DNA of 64,000 nt, taken from Nitrospira sp. (GTDB taxonomy: Bacteria > Nitrospirota > Nitrospiria > Nitrospirales > Nitrospiraceae). The notes under the pieces are model-generated. The model saw nothing but the letters and a program-made list of their open reading frames with translations, made no database searches and was not told where the DNA came from. The position numbers and the translations under genes are program-made. The DNA is taken from assembly GCA_030123625.1 (NCBI GenBank), contig CP126121.1:908179-972178 (forward strand), in the 5' to 3' direction. Positions within the stretch are counted from its first letter, which is position 1, and each line of letters starts with the position of its first letter. This document shows positions 8,706-17,790 of the stretch, one piece after another.

Positions 8706-10228
8706 GTCTGTGCTTCCTTTCTGGTGCTCCAAGTTGCCAGTGCGTCAGCCGGTGAATGGGCTCGCTGGAAAACGTCCATGCATCGTCGGACTTCCTGCGG
8801 ATCAAAGAGATCTGCCATGTCCAGTGTTCGGGACCGAAACCTACCGGAAAACCGAACCTGTTCCCATTGCACTGACTGAATCTGATCAGAAAACCGCTGC
8901 ACGCAGAGTCCGCGCAGTCCTCCACGGGTATCGCTCGGACCATTTCGAATCGCCTCTTCGATCTCCTCATCGGTTGTCATCCGCCAGGTTTTCCCTTCCG
9001 CTTCTAATCCGAAGTACAACCCCTGCTCTGGACTCACATTGTGATACTCCAAGTCCAAGCTGGCCAACCAAGGATCGTCCCAACCGATCCGCTCTTCTCG
9101 CATGAATGTCTCAAGCAACCACTGTTTCGTGACCCAATCGAGCTTCCCGATCAATTGTGAACGGTCTTGCGCTAAAAGACGTAAGCTCTCACCCCATTGC
9201 GCCAACAGCCAATCCGACTCCTCATCGGATCCGGCTAACTCGCGGTGTGCGGCCTCACAGTAATACTTTTGAAGTTCAAGAGCAGAAAGCTTCCGTCCGC
9301 CTTGGAGACGAACGACTGCTTTCAGGTCCGGATCGCGCGACAACTGTTTTACCGCAGCCACCGGCTGATCCAGCTCGATGGCAGGCATAGCCCCTCGCTC
9401 GATTAAATCAAGAACGAGTCTGGTCGTCCCGACCTTCAATGCTGTCGCATACTCGCACATGTTGGCATCGCCGAGGATGAGATGGAGTCGGCGATATTGT
9501 CGCCGGTCGGCATGGGGCTCGTCCCTGGTGTTGAGAATCGGCCGGTTGTGCATCGTATCCACGCCCAACTCCGCTTCCATAAAATCAGCGCGCTGCGAGA
9601 GCTGATACCGCCCTGGGACGTAACCGGACTCCTGTGCTTCAGTTCCTACCTTTCCCGCGCCCGCGATCACTTGTCGGCTTACCAAGAACGGCACCAAGCC
9701 TGCGACGAGAACCGGGAAGGGAACAACCCGCGAAACGAGATAATTATCGTGACATCCGTAACTATGGCCATGGAAATCCGTGTTGTTCTTATACAGTCGA
9801 ACGTGACGCCCTCCGAGCGTGTGATTGCGTCGCTGCGCAGCTCGAAGAAGAATACGTTCTCCCGCGCGATCTTGGGCGAGAAGATCTCTGATCGTCCGGC
9901 ACTCCGGCGTCGAATACTCCGGATGCGTATGGTCGTTGTAGAATCGCGCGCCGTTCGGCAACACCAAATCGCTCTTCATGTCATGGAACGAAAAAGGGCG
10001 ATGGGCGTCCACCTTTGCAAACTCATCTTCTTCCTTATCCTGCTGCAAGCCGGACACTCGAAAGCCACGGGCATCCTCATGCGGATCCTCACCGGCATAA
10101 TCCCAACGCCGCTCGAAGGAAGCGGCGAGATACGCCCGCACCAATTCCATCGATTCCACGACCGGATCCATCTCCGGCACGTCATCCCTGGTAATCCCGT
10201 ACTCTGTTTCGATGCCGAAGAGACGCAT
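8702..10228 (-). CDS. dop: Depupylase Dop
   Basis: PafA/Dop-superfamily enzyme of 508 aa. The N-terminus (FGIETEYG) carries the conserved catalytic-site Glu. An insertion with RWDY and DARGF around residues 40-60 matches the Dop loop and separates it from PafA. Other blocks are LVLPNGARFYNDHTHPEYS, LYKNNTDFHGHSYGCHDNY and INTRDEPHAD-type (LNTRDEPHADRRQYRR). Since the tag here already ends in Glu, the expected role is removal of the tag from substrates rather than tag maturation. The stop overlaps the ubact start by four bases, implying translational coupling. No strong ribosome-binding site precedes the ATG. Confidence 0.9.
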   Translation of the reverse strand: MRLFGIETEYGITRDDVPEMDPVVESMELVRAYLAASFERRWDYAGEDPHEDARGFRVSGLQQDKEEDEFAKVDAHRPFSFHDMKSDLVLPNGARFYNDHTHPEYSTPECRTIRDLLAQDRAGERILLRAAQRRNHTLGGRHVRLYKNNTDFHGHSYGCHDNYLVSRVVPFPVLVAGLVPFLVSRQVIAGAGKVGTEAQESGYVPGRYQLSQRADFMEAELGVDTMHNRPILNTRDEPHADRRQYRRLHLILGDANMCEYATALKVGTTRLVLDLIERGAMPAIELDQPVAAVKQLSRDPDLKAVVRLQGGRKLSALELQKYYCEAAHRELAGSDEESDWLLAQWGESLRLLAQDRSQLIGKLDWVTKQWLLETFMREERIGWDDPWLASLDLEYHNVSPEQGLYFGLEAEGKTWRMTTDEEIEEAIRNGPSDTRGGLRGLCVQRFSDQIQSVQWEQVRFSGRFRSRTLDMADLFDPQEVRRCMDVFQRAHSPADALATWSTRKEAQT

Positions 10229-10297
10229 AAGAATGTGACGGTTCTCGTGAAGCGCCGTTCGCTCCGGAAAACGAGATACCAGCTGCGAGAGACGCCC

Positions 10298-12034
10298 TCA
10301 AATAATCTGGTTGATCAACCGCTCTTCCGTTTGCCGTCCGCGCCGGAAGGAGGAAATTCCAACCACCTGTTCCGGATGATGATCCAGCAGCTTCAACCAC
10401 TCCTCCGCCGCATCGTCCGGCGGCAACATTTCACCCTCTCGAAATTCCTCTGAGGCGGAATCGAGCAGATCCTTGGCCTGCAATCCCGACTGCTGGCCCG
10501 ATTGAACCGTACGATCGATCGCTTTTTCCTTGGCACGTTGAATAATCGAGGCCAAGATGGCTCCGCTCACCAAATCGCCGCGATACAGCACTTTGTTTTG
10601 CCCGCTCCTGAGCCGGATCGACAGAAGCCGATTTTCCTCCGTTCGGCGGAAGATCGACTCAATGAGGTCTTCGACGAGCGACGTCACCGCCCCCATCTGC
10701 TCACCGCCCCGTTCCTTCACCAGCACCGGATCCAGCGGCAAATCCGCGGTCAAAAATATTCGAAGAATCTCGGCAGCAGCATCCTTATTCGGTCGACTGA
10801 CTTTGATCTTCCGATCGATGCGGCCGGGACGCAGCACCGCCGGATCGATCAAGTCGGGCCGATTGGAAGCTAAAATAATGACGACGTCCCGCAGCGATTC
10901 GATTCCATCCATTTCACTGCAAAACATCGGCACGAGCGTATTCGAGATATTGAAGGAACGCATAGCACGTCGCGTTCCCAAAATCGACTCCGCTTCGTCG
11001 ATGAAGATAAACGGCAAGGCACCGTCCTTGCGTCTCGCCCGGGCCTGTTCGAAGAGATCCCGGACCATCCGCTCCGATTCCCCGAGCCACATGTTGAGAA
11101 TTTCGGGCCCTTTCACGTGCAGGAATGCTCCGCTCGTCACCGGCGGATGCTTATCCCGATCGGGTATGTGGTCTTGTTTGGATTCGCCGACCAACTTGGC
11201 CAAACTACCGGCGGCCGCTTGGCCGATGAGTGTCTTCCCGCATCCGGGTGGGCCATAGAGAAGAAAACCCTTCGGTTGGGAAAACTTGAACCGTTCGAAC
11301 GTCTCCGCGTGCAACAGCGGATACTCGACCGCCTTTCTAATGGCCGCGATTGCCTCGTCCTGTCCACCGATCTGCTCCCACGTGACCTTGGGCAGGACAT
11401 CAAGGACATGACGATGTGTCGTGCGATCCGTGAGCTTCTCAATCGCCACTCGATAGCTTGGATCGATGCGAATTTCATCGCCCGCCTTGAGCTCTACGCC
11501 GACAAGATCCGTCGATCTCTGCAAGATCAACGATTGTCGCCCCATCTCCTGTTCAAACCGTAATCGCCCATCAGACATCGCCTCGGCCAGTTTTAAGATA
11601 GGGCCGTTACGATCGTACCCGAGCGTTTTGATCACGGCATAGGCTTCATTGACCAGAATCTGCGTTCCGACCTTAAGATCCGTACCGGGAACACGGGGGT
11701 CCACATTGGCATAATACTCGGCCCCACCGACGACGATGCGGGCGAGTCCCTCACCGGGAACATCAAGTAAAGTCCCGATACGATTGGCCGGTGCCGTCAG
11801 CTTGGCGACGACCTCGCTCACTTTCTTGAATTCCAGTTCACGTTGTTGATGGGCGGCTTGAGACAATGTCACCGCATGGCGCAGCTTGTACAGCAGCTTC
11901 TGCCGAGCGTCCCCCTCGGGAAATGAGGCCAGACACTGTTCAATCAATTCGATCGGATCGGTCCCGGTCTTCAGCGACGGTTCTTCGCCCCGACCGTTGG
12001 GTTCATCCCGTTCAGAAGCTCTGCGATCACTCAT
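10298..12034 (-). CDS. Proteasome-activating AAA ATPase (ARC/Mpa)
   Basis: Hexameric AAA unfoldase that feeds tagged substrates into the 20S core. Layout: N-terminal coiled coil at about residues 40-80, double OB domain at about 85-205, and AAA domain with Walker A GPPGCGKT at 261-268, Walker B FIFIDEAES and second region of homology NRPDLIDPAVLRPGRIDRK. The start at 12034 (MSDRRAS) is preferred to a GTG at 12061 because AAGGA lies seven bases upstream. The C-terminus reads RLINQII, unlike the GQYL tail by which mycobacterial Mpa docks and opens the core. It heads the operon, separated from dop by 69 bases. Confidence 0.92.
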   Translation of the reverse strand: MSDRRASERDEPNGRGEEPSLKTGTDPIELIEQCLASFPEGDARQKLLYKLRHAVTLSQAAHQQRELEFKKVSEVVAKLTAPANRIGTLLDVPGEGLARIVVGGAEYYANVDPRVPGTDLKVGTQILVNEAYAVIKTLGYDRNGPILKLAEAMSDGRLRFEQEMGRQSLILQRSTDLVGVELKAGDEIRIDPSYRVAIEKLTDRTTHRHVLDVLPKVTWEQIGGQDEAIAAIRKAVEYPLLHAETFERFKFSQPKGFLLYGPPGCGKTLIGQAAAGSLAKLVGESKQDHIPDRDKHPPVTSGAFLHVKGPEILNMWLGESERMVRDLFEQARARRKDGALPFIFIDEAESILGTRRAMRSFNISNTLVPMFCSEMDGIESLRDVVIILASNRPDLIDPAVLRPGRIDRKIKVSRPNKDAAAEILRIFLTADLPLDPVLVKERGGEQMGAVTSLVEDLIESIFRRTEENRLLSIRLRSGQNKVLYRGDLVSGAILASIIQRAKEKAIDRTVQSGQQSGLQAKDLLDSASEEFREGEMLPPDDAAEEWLKLLDHHPEQVVGISSFRRGRQTEERLINQII

Positions 12035-12112
12035 AGATGGTCCTTCACGACGCGTGACCACATGATCCTAACACACGCGCGTCTTGCAATGCCTTCACAC
12101 TAACAGGGGCAC

Positions 12113-12305
12113 GCAGGATGTTCAAAAAGACCGTCGTTCTCACCCGCCCAACCCAGGCGCACCAAGACGCGCCTCCTCGCATGCCAGGCTGCAGCTGATC
12201 GACAATCTTCCGCTATCCCGTCGCCCGCTTCACGCTTCACGAGATGCGCTTCACGCACTTCAAGCAACGCGAGAACGAAGCTGGAGGACTTTTTCAACAT
12301 CCTGC
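12113..12305. repeat. Intergenic element with 17-bp terminal inverted repeats
   Basis: The arms GCAGGATGTTCAAAAAG (12113-12129) and its near-perfect complement (12289-12305) match at 16 of 17 positions and enclose about 160 bases without a gene. The element fills the gap between the htrA stop and the ATPase start. The form resembles a MITE or a large REP-type hairpin; its dispersion elsewhere in the genome cannot be seen from this window. Confidence 0.65.
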
Positions 12306-13424
12306 TTAATTGACGGCCTGAAGGGTCACGGAAACCGTTTCACGCCGATTTCCCCGCACAACCTCCACGCTCACTCGGTCACCGACTTTGTGTGCTTCCA
12401 TCACATCCATCAGGTCGTCAATGGTGGTCACCGGCTTTCCGGCGACCGAGACGATGACGTCGCCGAGTTGAATCCGACCCATCATGGTTTCACGCGCTCC
12501 TTTGAGTCCTGCGCGATCGGCGGCACCGCCGCGCGCCACCTTGCCGATGATGACGCCCTTGATGCCCCATCGCTTTGCCATCGCGTCCGGCACGAGCGAG
12601 ACGCCCAATCCTGGTCGGATGAGCTTGCCATGCTTGATAAGTTCCGGGACGATGCGGTTCACCGTATCGACGGGAACGGCGAATCCGATTCCTGCGTACG
12701 CTCCGCTTGGACTCACGATTTGCGTGTTGACGCCGATCAATCGCCCAGCCCCGTCAAGAAGCGGGCCGCCGGAATTACCGGGATTGATCGCCGCATCGGT
12801 CTGGATCACACCTTCAATCGTCCGATTCGACATGGATTTGATGGTTCGTCCCAATGCACTCACGACTCCGGTCGTCAAAGTATGATCGAGCCCGAACGGA
12901 TTTCCGATCGCCAATACCTTTTGCCCCACCCGCAAATCATGCGAGGAACCGATCGCCAACGGCTCCAAGTTGATGTCCGACACGTGAATTTGCAGCACTG
13001 CGAGATCGTGATCGGGGTCTGCGCCGACCAGTTTTGCCTCGTGTTCGCTCCGATCGGCGAGCGTGACCTTGATCGCATCGGCACCGTAGATGACATGAAA
13101 GTTGGTGACGATGTGGCCTTGTTTGCTCCATACGAAACCGGACCCTGAACCCTGTGGCACTTCCATGACGTTGAGCGACCAGACATCTTGTTGGATCGCC
13201 GTGTTGGCGATGAACACGACGGACTTGGCCGCACGCTCAAACACGGCGATCGTCGATCGTTCATCGGCACTCAGTTCCACCGGAGAAGGGGTCACGGGAC
13301 GTGGCTTCCCTTCAGGGCCGTCATAGACGGCTCCCAGCGGCTTGCCCCACTCCGCCGCATCGATCGGTGAGCACAGCATCGACATAACCAGGAGCACGGT
13401 CAGGAATCTGACGTGGTTATTCAC
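12306..13424 (-). CDS. HtrA/DegP-type periplasmic serine protease
   Basis: Trypsin-like serine protease with one C-terminal PDZ domain, probably periplasmic protein quality control. From a GTG start at 13424 the chain is 372 aa, with a signal peptide (MNNHVRFLTVLLVMSMLCSP, cleavage near IDAA-EW). The triad is His110 (TNFHV), Asp140 (DHDLAV) and Ser218 (GNSGGPL); the PDZ domain spans about residues 275-370. The open frame extends further upstream, but only by running over yjbQ, and without a signal peptide at its start. The GTG overlaps the yjbQ stop by eight bases, indicating coupled translation. Confidence 0.85.
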   Translation of the reverse strand: MNNHVRFLTVLLVMSMLCSPIDAAEWGKPLGAVYDGPEGKPRPVTPSPVELSADERSTIAVFERAAKSVVFIANTAIQQDVWSLNVMEVPQGSGSGFVWSKQGHIVTNFHVIYGADAIKVTLADRSEHEAKLVGADPDHDLAVLQIHVSDINLEPLAIGSSHDLRVGQKVLAIGNPFGLDHTLTTGVVSALGRTIKSMSNRTIEGVIQTDAAINPGNSGGPLLDGAGRLIGVNTQIVSPSGAYAGIGFAVPVDTVNRIVPELIKHGKLIRPGLGVSLVPDAMAKRWGIKGVIIGKVARGGAADRAGLKGARETMMGRIQLGDVIVSVAGKPVTTIDDLMDVMEAHKVGDRVSVEVVRGNRRETVSVTLQAVN

Positions 13425-13839
13425 CCAGAACCTGCACGACGAGTTCACGCGTTCTGGCACGGGTATCGAAATCCACGACCACGAGTTGCTGCCATGTGCC
13501 GAGCAGAAGCGCACCATCAGCAAATGGAATGGTGACGGACGGCCCCTGGAGTTGCCCTCGAAGATGGCTGTGGCCGTTGTCTTCGCCGGGATTGACGGTG
13601 TTGTGCTGCCACCGAAGGTCAGGAGGAACGAGGCGATCCCAAAACGTTTTCGTGTCGGCCCGAATTCCCGGTTCATCTTCGATAATCATGACGGAAGCGG
13701 TGGTGTGTTTGACGAATACCGTCACGATTCCCGCTTTCAGATTGGAACCGGCCAAAGCGGCGGCAACGGATTTGGTGATATTGTCGATCTGCGTATCACC
13801 TGCCATACGAATCGTCAGCGAAACGGTGTGGACGCCCAT
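13417..13839 (-). CDS. yjbQ: YjbQ family protein (UPF0047)
   Basis: A 140-aa protein of the YjbQ/UPF0047 family, whose members have weak thiamine-phosphate-synthase activity; the physiological role is unsettled. Conserved blocks visible are VKHTTASVMIIEDEPG, HNTVNPGEDNGHSHLRG and LGTWQQLVVVDFD, which carry the His/Glu metal-site residues of the fold. It overlaps the HD gene by ATGA at its start and htrA by eight bases at its end, so the three genes form one tight transcription unit. Confidence 0.9.
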   Translation of the reverse strand: MGVHTVSLTIRMAGDTQIDNITKSVAAALAGSNLKAGIVTVFVKHTTASVMIIEDEPGIRADTKTFWDRLVPPDLRWQHNTVNPGEDNGHSHLRGQLQGPSVTIPFADGALLLGTWQQLVVVDFDTRARTRELVVQVLGE

Positions 13840-14720
13840 CAGAGTCTCCGACCCGTGAGGCCTCGAAGGTAGCGGCGGTCGCTCGGGGTCAGCGGCTCGC
13901 CTCGCGCATCTTCCAAAATGGAATCGAACGCGCCTTCGGCCGTCAACAATCGGACTGTGCTCAAGACTTGACTGCTCAGAATGCCTTCTTGCCCCAGCTT
14001 GTCGAGATAGGCAAAAGCTTCCGACAAGCTCTCTCTGTTCCGAGCATAATAATCGCGTCCCCGCCGCTGATTACTGTAGGCCTCAAACTGCTCGCAGGCG
14101 ACGAGAATTTCAGCCAATTGCCGAACCCAGGCCTTCGCCTGAGCCAACCGTTCCGGGTAATAGTAATACAGCATCACTTGCTGCATCCACGGTTGCCACT
14201 CGATGCCAAGGGCCTTCAGCGTCGGCTTCACCCCGCGCAATCGTCTGGCAAGGCGTCGAGCATAGCCCAGCCTCATTTCAATCTGCTCGACAGCCCATGC
14301 GTCCATGGGTACTCCGGAAGCGATCAGATCCCGGCGATACAACGACACGAACGCTTCTGTCTCCCGGCCATATGTCGTCTCCGGATGAATGGCGCGCCAT
14401 TCACGAGGTCTCGTTGGAATGCCCCGTTGCTTGGCCCACGACCAAATAGTTCCAAAGAGTTGCCGGTCGAGGCCGGCACGGCCCAGGTCATGCAAAAGAC
14501 AGGCGACATGATAGCGTCGTATCCGATCTCGCGGGTGTCCTAAGCGATCGGCGACAGTCACACACATCTTCGCCGTCCGCACGGCATGTGGTCGATCATA
14601 GCCGCGGATCGTTCGTCCCGGTCGACGGGGGTGCGGAAAATCGTAGAGTCGCATGAGGGCCGTCGCGAGCGAACGGGAGACTTCCAAGGTTTCCAGTCGG
14701 CGGAAATCGGATAGAGTCAT
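13839..14720 (-). CDS. HD-domain phosphohydrolase
   Basis: A 293-aa HD-superfamily protein. The His of RPHAVRTA near residue 45 and the His-Asp of ACLLHDLGRAG near 75-80 form the metal site; further conserved positions are less clear. No output or membrane domain is visible, so it is probably a cytosolic phosphohydrolase with an unknown (perhaps nucleotide) substrate. It is Arg-rich and opens the HD-yjbQ-htrA unit. The ATG has no strong ribosome-binding site. Confidence 0.7.
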   Translation of the reverse strand: MTLSDFRRLETLEVSRSLATALMRLYDFPHPRRPGRTIRGYDRPHAVRTAKMCVTVADRLGHPRDRIRRYHVACLLHDLGRAGLDRQLFGTIWSWAKQRGIPTRPREWRAIHPETTYGRETEAFVSLYRRDLIASGVPMDAWAVEQIEMRLGYARRLARRLRGVKPTLKALGIEWQPWMQQVMLYYYYPERLAQAKAWVRQLAEILVACEQFEAYSNQRRGRDYYARNRESLSEAFAYLDKLGQEGILSSQVLSTVRLLTAEGAFDSILEDARGEPLTPSDRRYLRGLTGRRL

Positions 14721-14816
14721 GGTTTGTAGCCAGAGCTGAGCGATCGAGCAGACCGGAGCGAGAATATCGTCGGTCGAAATGATGTGTCAAGGCGACTCGT
14801 AGTGGATGTCAGCTCA

Positions 14817-15160
14817 ATTTAGAAATGTCCTCTTCTTCCCACAATAGAAATGTCCGACTTTCTATTCCAGCCGCCGCGTGTTGTCCTCTGTCTGATAGCG
14901 CCCGCTTGCGCCACGGATGACCCTCCGTTGGCTTGGTCGGACACCGTGATCGAGCCACCACCTGAGCCTCTGTCGCGGGCATGGGCCGGGGCCGAGCCGG
15001 AAGATGAGCGACTGCCCTCTGGTGCTGGCCGCAGGGTGCCATCGAGCTGTTCTTCGATCTGCCGCGCGTGGCCCGGACCGTATCGTGAATCTGTGAATCT
15101 GATAGAGCCGCCCCTCATGCGCAAATGGTGAAGTCCTTCCGCAGATACCGAGCAAGTCTC
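14817..15160 (-). pseudogene. Decayed insertion sequence: orphan IS end plus transposase C-terminal remnant
   Basis: Two direct copies of AGAAATGTCC (14821-14830 and 14846-14855) resemble the repeated ends of rve-type insertion sequences, whose termini carry tandem GTCC motifs (compare the intact element at 45187-46597). Reading inward on the minus strand, a frame with EGHPWRKR resembles the ADHPWRK tail common in such transposases, and a second frame carries DGTLR; frameshifts break the reading frame. No opposite end is visible. The family assignment is tentative. Confidence 0.4.
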
Positions 15161-15635
15161 AAAAGCCATGGCCACGTCTTGTTGTGTGCATTGCGTTGAG
15201 CGGGCGCGCACACTTTCTTCTCCGCCATTACATCCCAGCCACCGTCAGTTTTGATCTCAATTAATGAGCCTTGGCCCTAGGGAATATACCGGTTGGCGTG
15301 ACATTAAAAACTCTGATATCCAGGCCCTCGCCTCAGGTGAAACCCCATGCGGAGGGATGGCGCAATCGGTTGAAGCGCTTGCGGGAAAACCCTCCTTCAT
15401 CCTGTAAGAGACCCAGGACGAACGGAGCGATCAGGGGATATGCTGGTGTTTTCCGTTCATGCTGAGCCTGTCGACGCACACAAATCGAGTTTTTCCGCAA
15501 CTCGCTAAAGCAATCGCGCAGGGGGTCCAAGGAACATCGAGAAGCTGAAAAATGCCAGGGTGAGCGTGGTTTTGGCAAAGGTTCACGCCTCAACCTGGAC
15601 ATGGGAGGATTGGCTTCACTAAACGTAGGCGAGGT
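15161..15635. other. Intergenic region with no supported gene
   Basis: About 475 bases between the IS remnant and the Gly-rich lipoprotein gene. A small hairpin CGAGTTTTTCCGCAACTCG lies near 15487-15505. No frame here has both a credible start and a recognisable product. The promoter for the exported three-gene cluster probably lies here. Confidence 0.45.
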
Positions 15636-17717
15636 GTGACCATGACCACAAAGCCCGGGCGCGCCATGATAAACCAATCCTCGATAAGCCAATCCTCTAC
15701 GACAAGCCTGCACGGCCTAACGGCGTGGGGTGGCGCCGGCATGGCGACGATGATCGGCATCGGCCTTATCTGTCTCCTTGCCGCTTGCAGCGGCGGCTCG
15801 GCAATCCGGCAACCGGGGCCGGTCGGCGGCGCATCGGGTGCACCCTCCGCGCTAGCCGCAACGTGCGCCGGGGCGGATCTGTCAGGATTGAAGAGTGCCG
15901 TGTATGTGAAAGCCGACGGCGCCGATGGACCGTCCTGCGGCACAACCACCGGTAACGCCTGCGAGACCATCCAGCAAGGCATCAAGAACTGCGCCGGGGC
16001 TGGCTGCGGCGTGCTGGTACGACATGGCCTGTACCCGACCACCGCTACGATCACGCTCCGCGACTCGGTAAGCGTCTACGGCAGTTGTTTGTTTGATGGC
16101 GAAACCGATCACAAATACCGCACGACGATTCAGGCCAGCCCAGCGCCGGGCACGCCGGCCATCAGCGCCGGCACGATCAACACACCAACGACGGTCTCTG
16201 GCCTAGTCGTGATCGGCAAGGACGAGACGGCCAACGGCACCGCCAGCATCGCGATGACGGTCAGCAACAGCAAGGGACTGACCTTGAGCCATTCGGTGCT
16301 CGCCGCCGGCAAAGGAGGCGACGGCGCAAGCGGTGGCTCTTCCAATGGCACCAAGGGTGGCGATGGCTTTCCACCAACCTGCGCCACCTGCCGAGGCGCG
16401 GCGGGGAACGCCTGTCCGTCGAGCCCGCCGCCCGCCGGCATCGGTGGTGGAGGTGCGGGTGCCTCTTGGAATAACGTTCACAGCCACAACTGTTTCTTGG
16501 ATTGTGGCTGTTACACGCAGAACTCAGACTTCAGCGGCCTGAAAGGGCAAGACAGCGGCAACGCCATAGGAGGCGACGGTGCTGGCAAAGGCTCATCCGG
16601 TTGCAACTGCGACGACAGGCCATCGACTTTCGGCACTGTGGATCCGAGCGACGGGCCGCCTGGCGGACCGGGCGGCACCGGTCAATGCAGCACACAAGGC
16701 GGAGCACCCAGCGACGCGATCTGGGGTGAAATAAATGCCCAAGGCACGATCTGGCTTCCGAGCGCGGGCGGCATCGGTGCGACGGGCAGTGTTGGTGCTG
16801 GCGGCGGGGGCGGCGGGTCGGGAGGATATGCGACCGACTACCAGAGCCCCGACCTCAACGGCTATCCGGGCGGCGGGGGCGGGGGCGGGGGCTGCGGCGG
16901 TCCGGGCGGCCCAGGCGGCCAGCAGGGCGGCGCGTCACTTGCGCTGGTAATGTTCAACTCGGCTGTCATCGGAGTTCCGGATCAGAGCAGCATCGTGCCT
17001 GGGCTGGGAGGGCGAGGCGGACCGGGCGGCCAAGGCGGTCTGGGCGGACCCGGTGGAAACGGAGGGCCGGGATACCAAGGTACGAAATATAACTATAAAA
17101 TCATCGGGCGCTGCTATGCGTCCGCCGCGCCAGGCTGGGGTGGGTCTGGTGGCAATGGTGGCCAGGGCGGTGCCGGTGGCGGGGGCGCGGGTGGCAACGG
17201 CGGGCCATCGATCGGCATCGCGTTGCGCGGCAGTTCGTTCGCGCCCGTAAGCAATAACGGCATTTATCTCGGCAAGCCTGGTACCGGCGGCCCTGCTGGC
17301 AGCGGTGGCGCTAACCCCAACTGCACCGGTGCATCGGGCGCAGCCGGCGTAGGTGGCGGGTCCGGACCGCTCGTCAACCTCGACAAGCCGGCCCCGAGTG
17401 TCCTCTCTGAGGGGCAGGCCTTGACCCAAGGCCAGTCGCGAACCTCGGCCAGCGGGATCTATGAATTGATCTTGCAGATCGACGGAAACTTCTGTCTCTA
17501 CAAGTCGGGCGGCTATCAGTGGTGTTCGTTACAAGCTGGTCTGGGCACGGCCGACAGGGTAACCATGCAGACCGATGGCAACCTGTGTCTGAGCACAAAG
17601 GGCTCCAACACCGCCTGCACCAACACGGCACCCCATCCTGGCGCGTACCTCACGGTTCGGGACGATGGTCACGTCGTGATCTACGACGGGTCGGCCCCGC
17701 TGTGGACGGTTCCGTAG
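15636..17717 (+). CDS. Gly-rich beta-helix lipoprotein with C-terminal B-lectin domain
   Basis: A 693-aa predicted lipoprotein: lipobox ICLLAACSGG ends a signal sequence at about residue 52. Residues 85-160 (VYVKADGADG, CETIQQGI, VLVRHGLYPTTATITLRDSVSVYGSC) resemble a DUF1565/pectate-lyase-like right-handed beta helix. A long middle part is rich in GGxGG turns and cysteine pairs. The last 110 residues form a bulb-lectin-type (B_lectin) domain with LQIDGNFCLYKSG, MQTDGNLCLSTKG and VRDDGHVVIYDG. The start is uncertain; a Met close to the hydrophobic stretch (near 15741) would give a more normal signal. It is the first of three consecutive exported-protein genes. Confidence 0.75.
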   Translation: MTMTTKPGRAMINQSSISQSSTTSLHGLTAWGGAGMATMIGIGLICLLAACSGGSAIRQPGPVGGASGAPSALAATCAGADLSGLKSAVYVKADGADGPSCGTTTGNACETIQQGIKNCAGAGCGVLVRHGLYPTTATITLRDSVSVYGSCLFDGETDHKYRTTIQASPAPGTPAISAGTINTPTTVSGLVVIGKDETANGTASIAMTVSNSKGLTLSHSVLAAGKGGDGASGGSSNGTKGGDGFPPTCATCRGAAGNACPSSPPPAGIGGGGAGASWNNVHSHNCFLDCGCYTQNSDFSGLKGQDSGNAIGGDGAGKGSSGCNCDDRPSTFGTVDPSDGPPGGPGGTGQCSTQGGAPSDAIWGEINAQGTIWLPSAGGIGATGSVGAGGGGGGSGGYATDYQSPDLNGYPGGGGGGGGCGGPGGPGGQQGGASLALVMFNSAVIGVPDQSSIVPGLGGRGGPGGQGGLGGPGGNGGPGYQGTKYNYKIIGRCYASAAPGWGGSGGNGGQGGAGGGGAGGNGGPSIGIALRGSSFAPVSNNGIYLGKPGTGGPAGSGGANPNCTGASGAAGVGGGSGPLVNLDKPAPSVLSEGQALTQGQSRTSASGIYELILQIDGNFCLYKSGGYQWCSLQAGLGTADRVTMQTDGNLCLSTKGSNTACTNTAPHPGAYLTVRDDGHVVIYDGSAPLWTVP

Positions 17718-17790
17718 TGACGGCGCCGGTTGTTGCGGCGGTCGGCAATCCCGCCAAACTCGCAACGAACCAGAACGGAAGGGAGCGACG

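Noticed and set aside
9482..10453. 323-codon plus-strand frame
   Set aside because: Antisense to dop and the end of the ATPase gene, whose minus-strand frames contain all family motifs.
12306..13676. Longest frame for the HtrA-type protease (456 aa)
   Set aside because: The extra 84 residues run across the yjbQ gene in another frame and lack a signal peptide at their start; the GTG at 13424 fits better.
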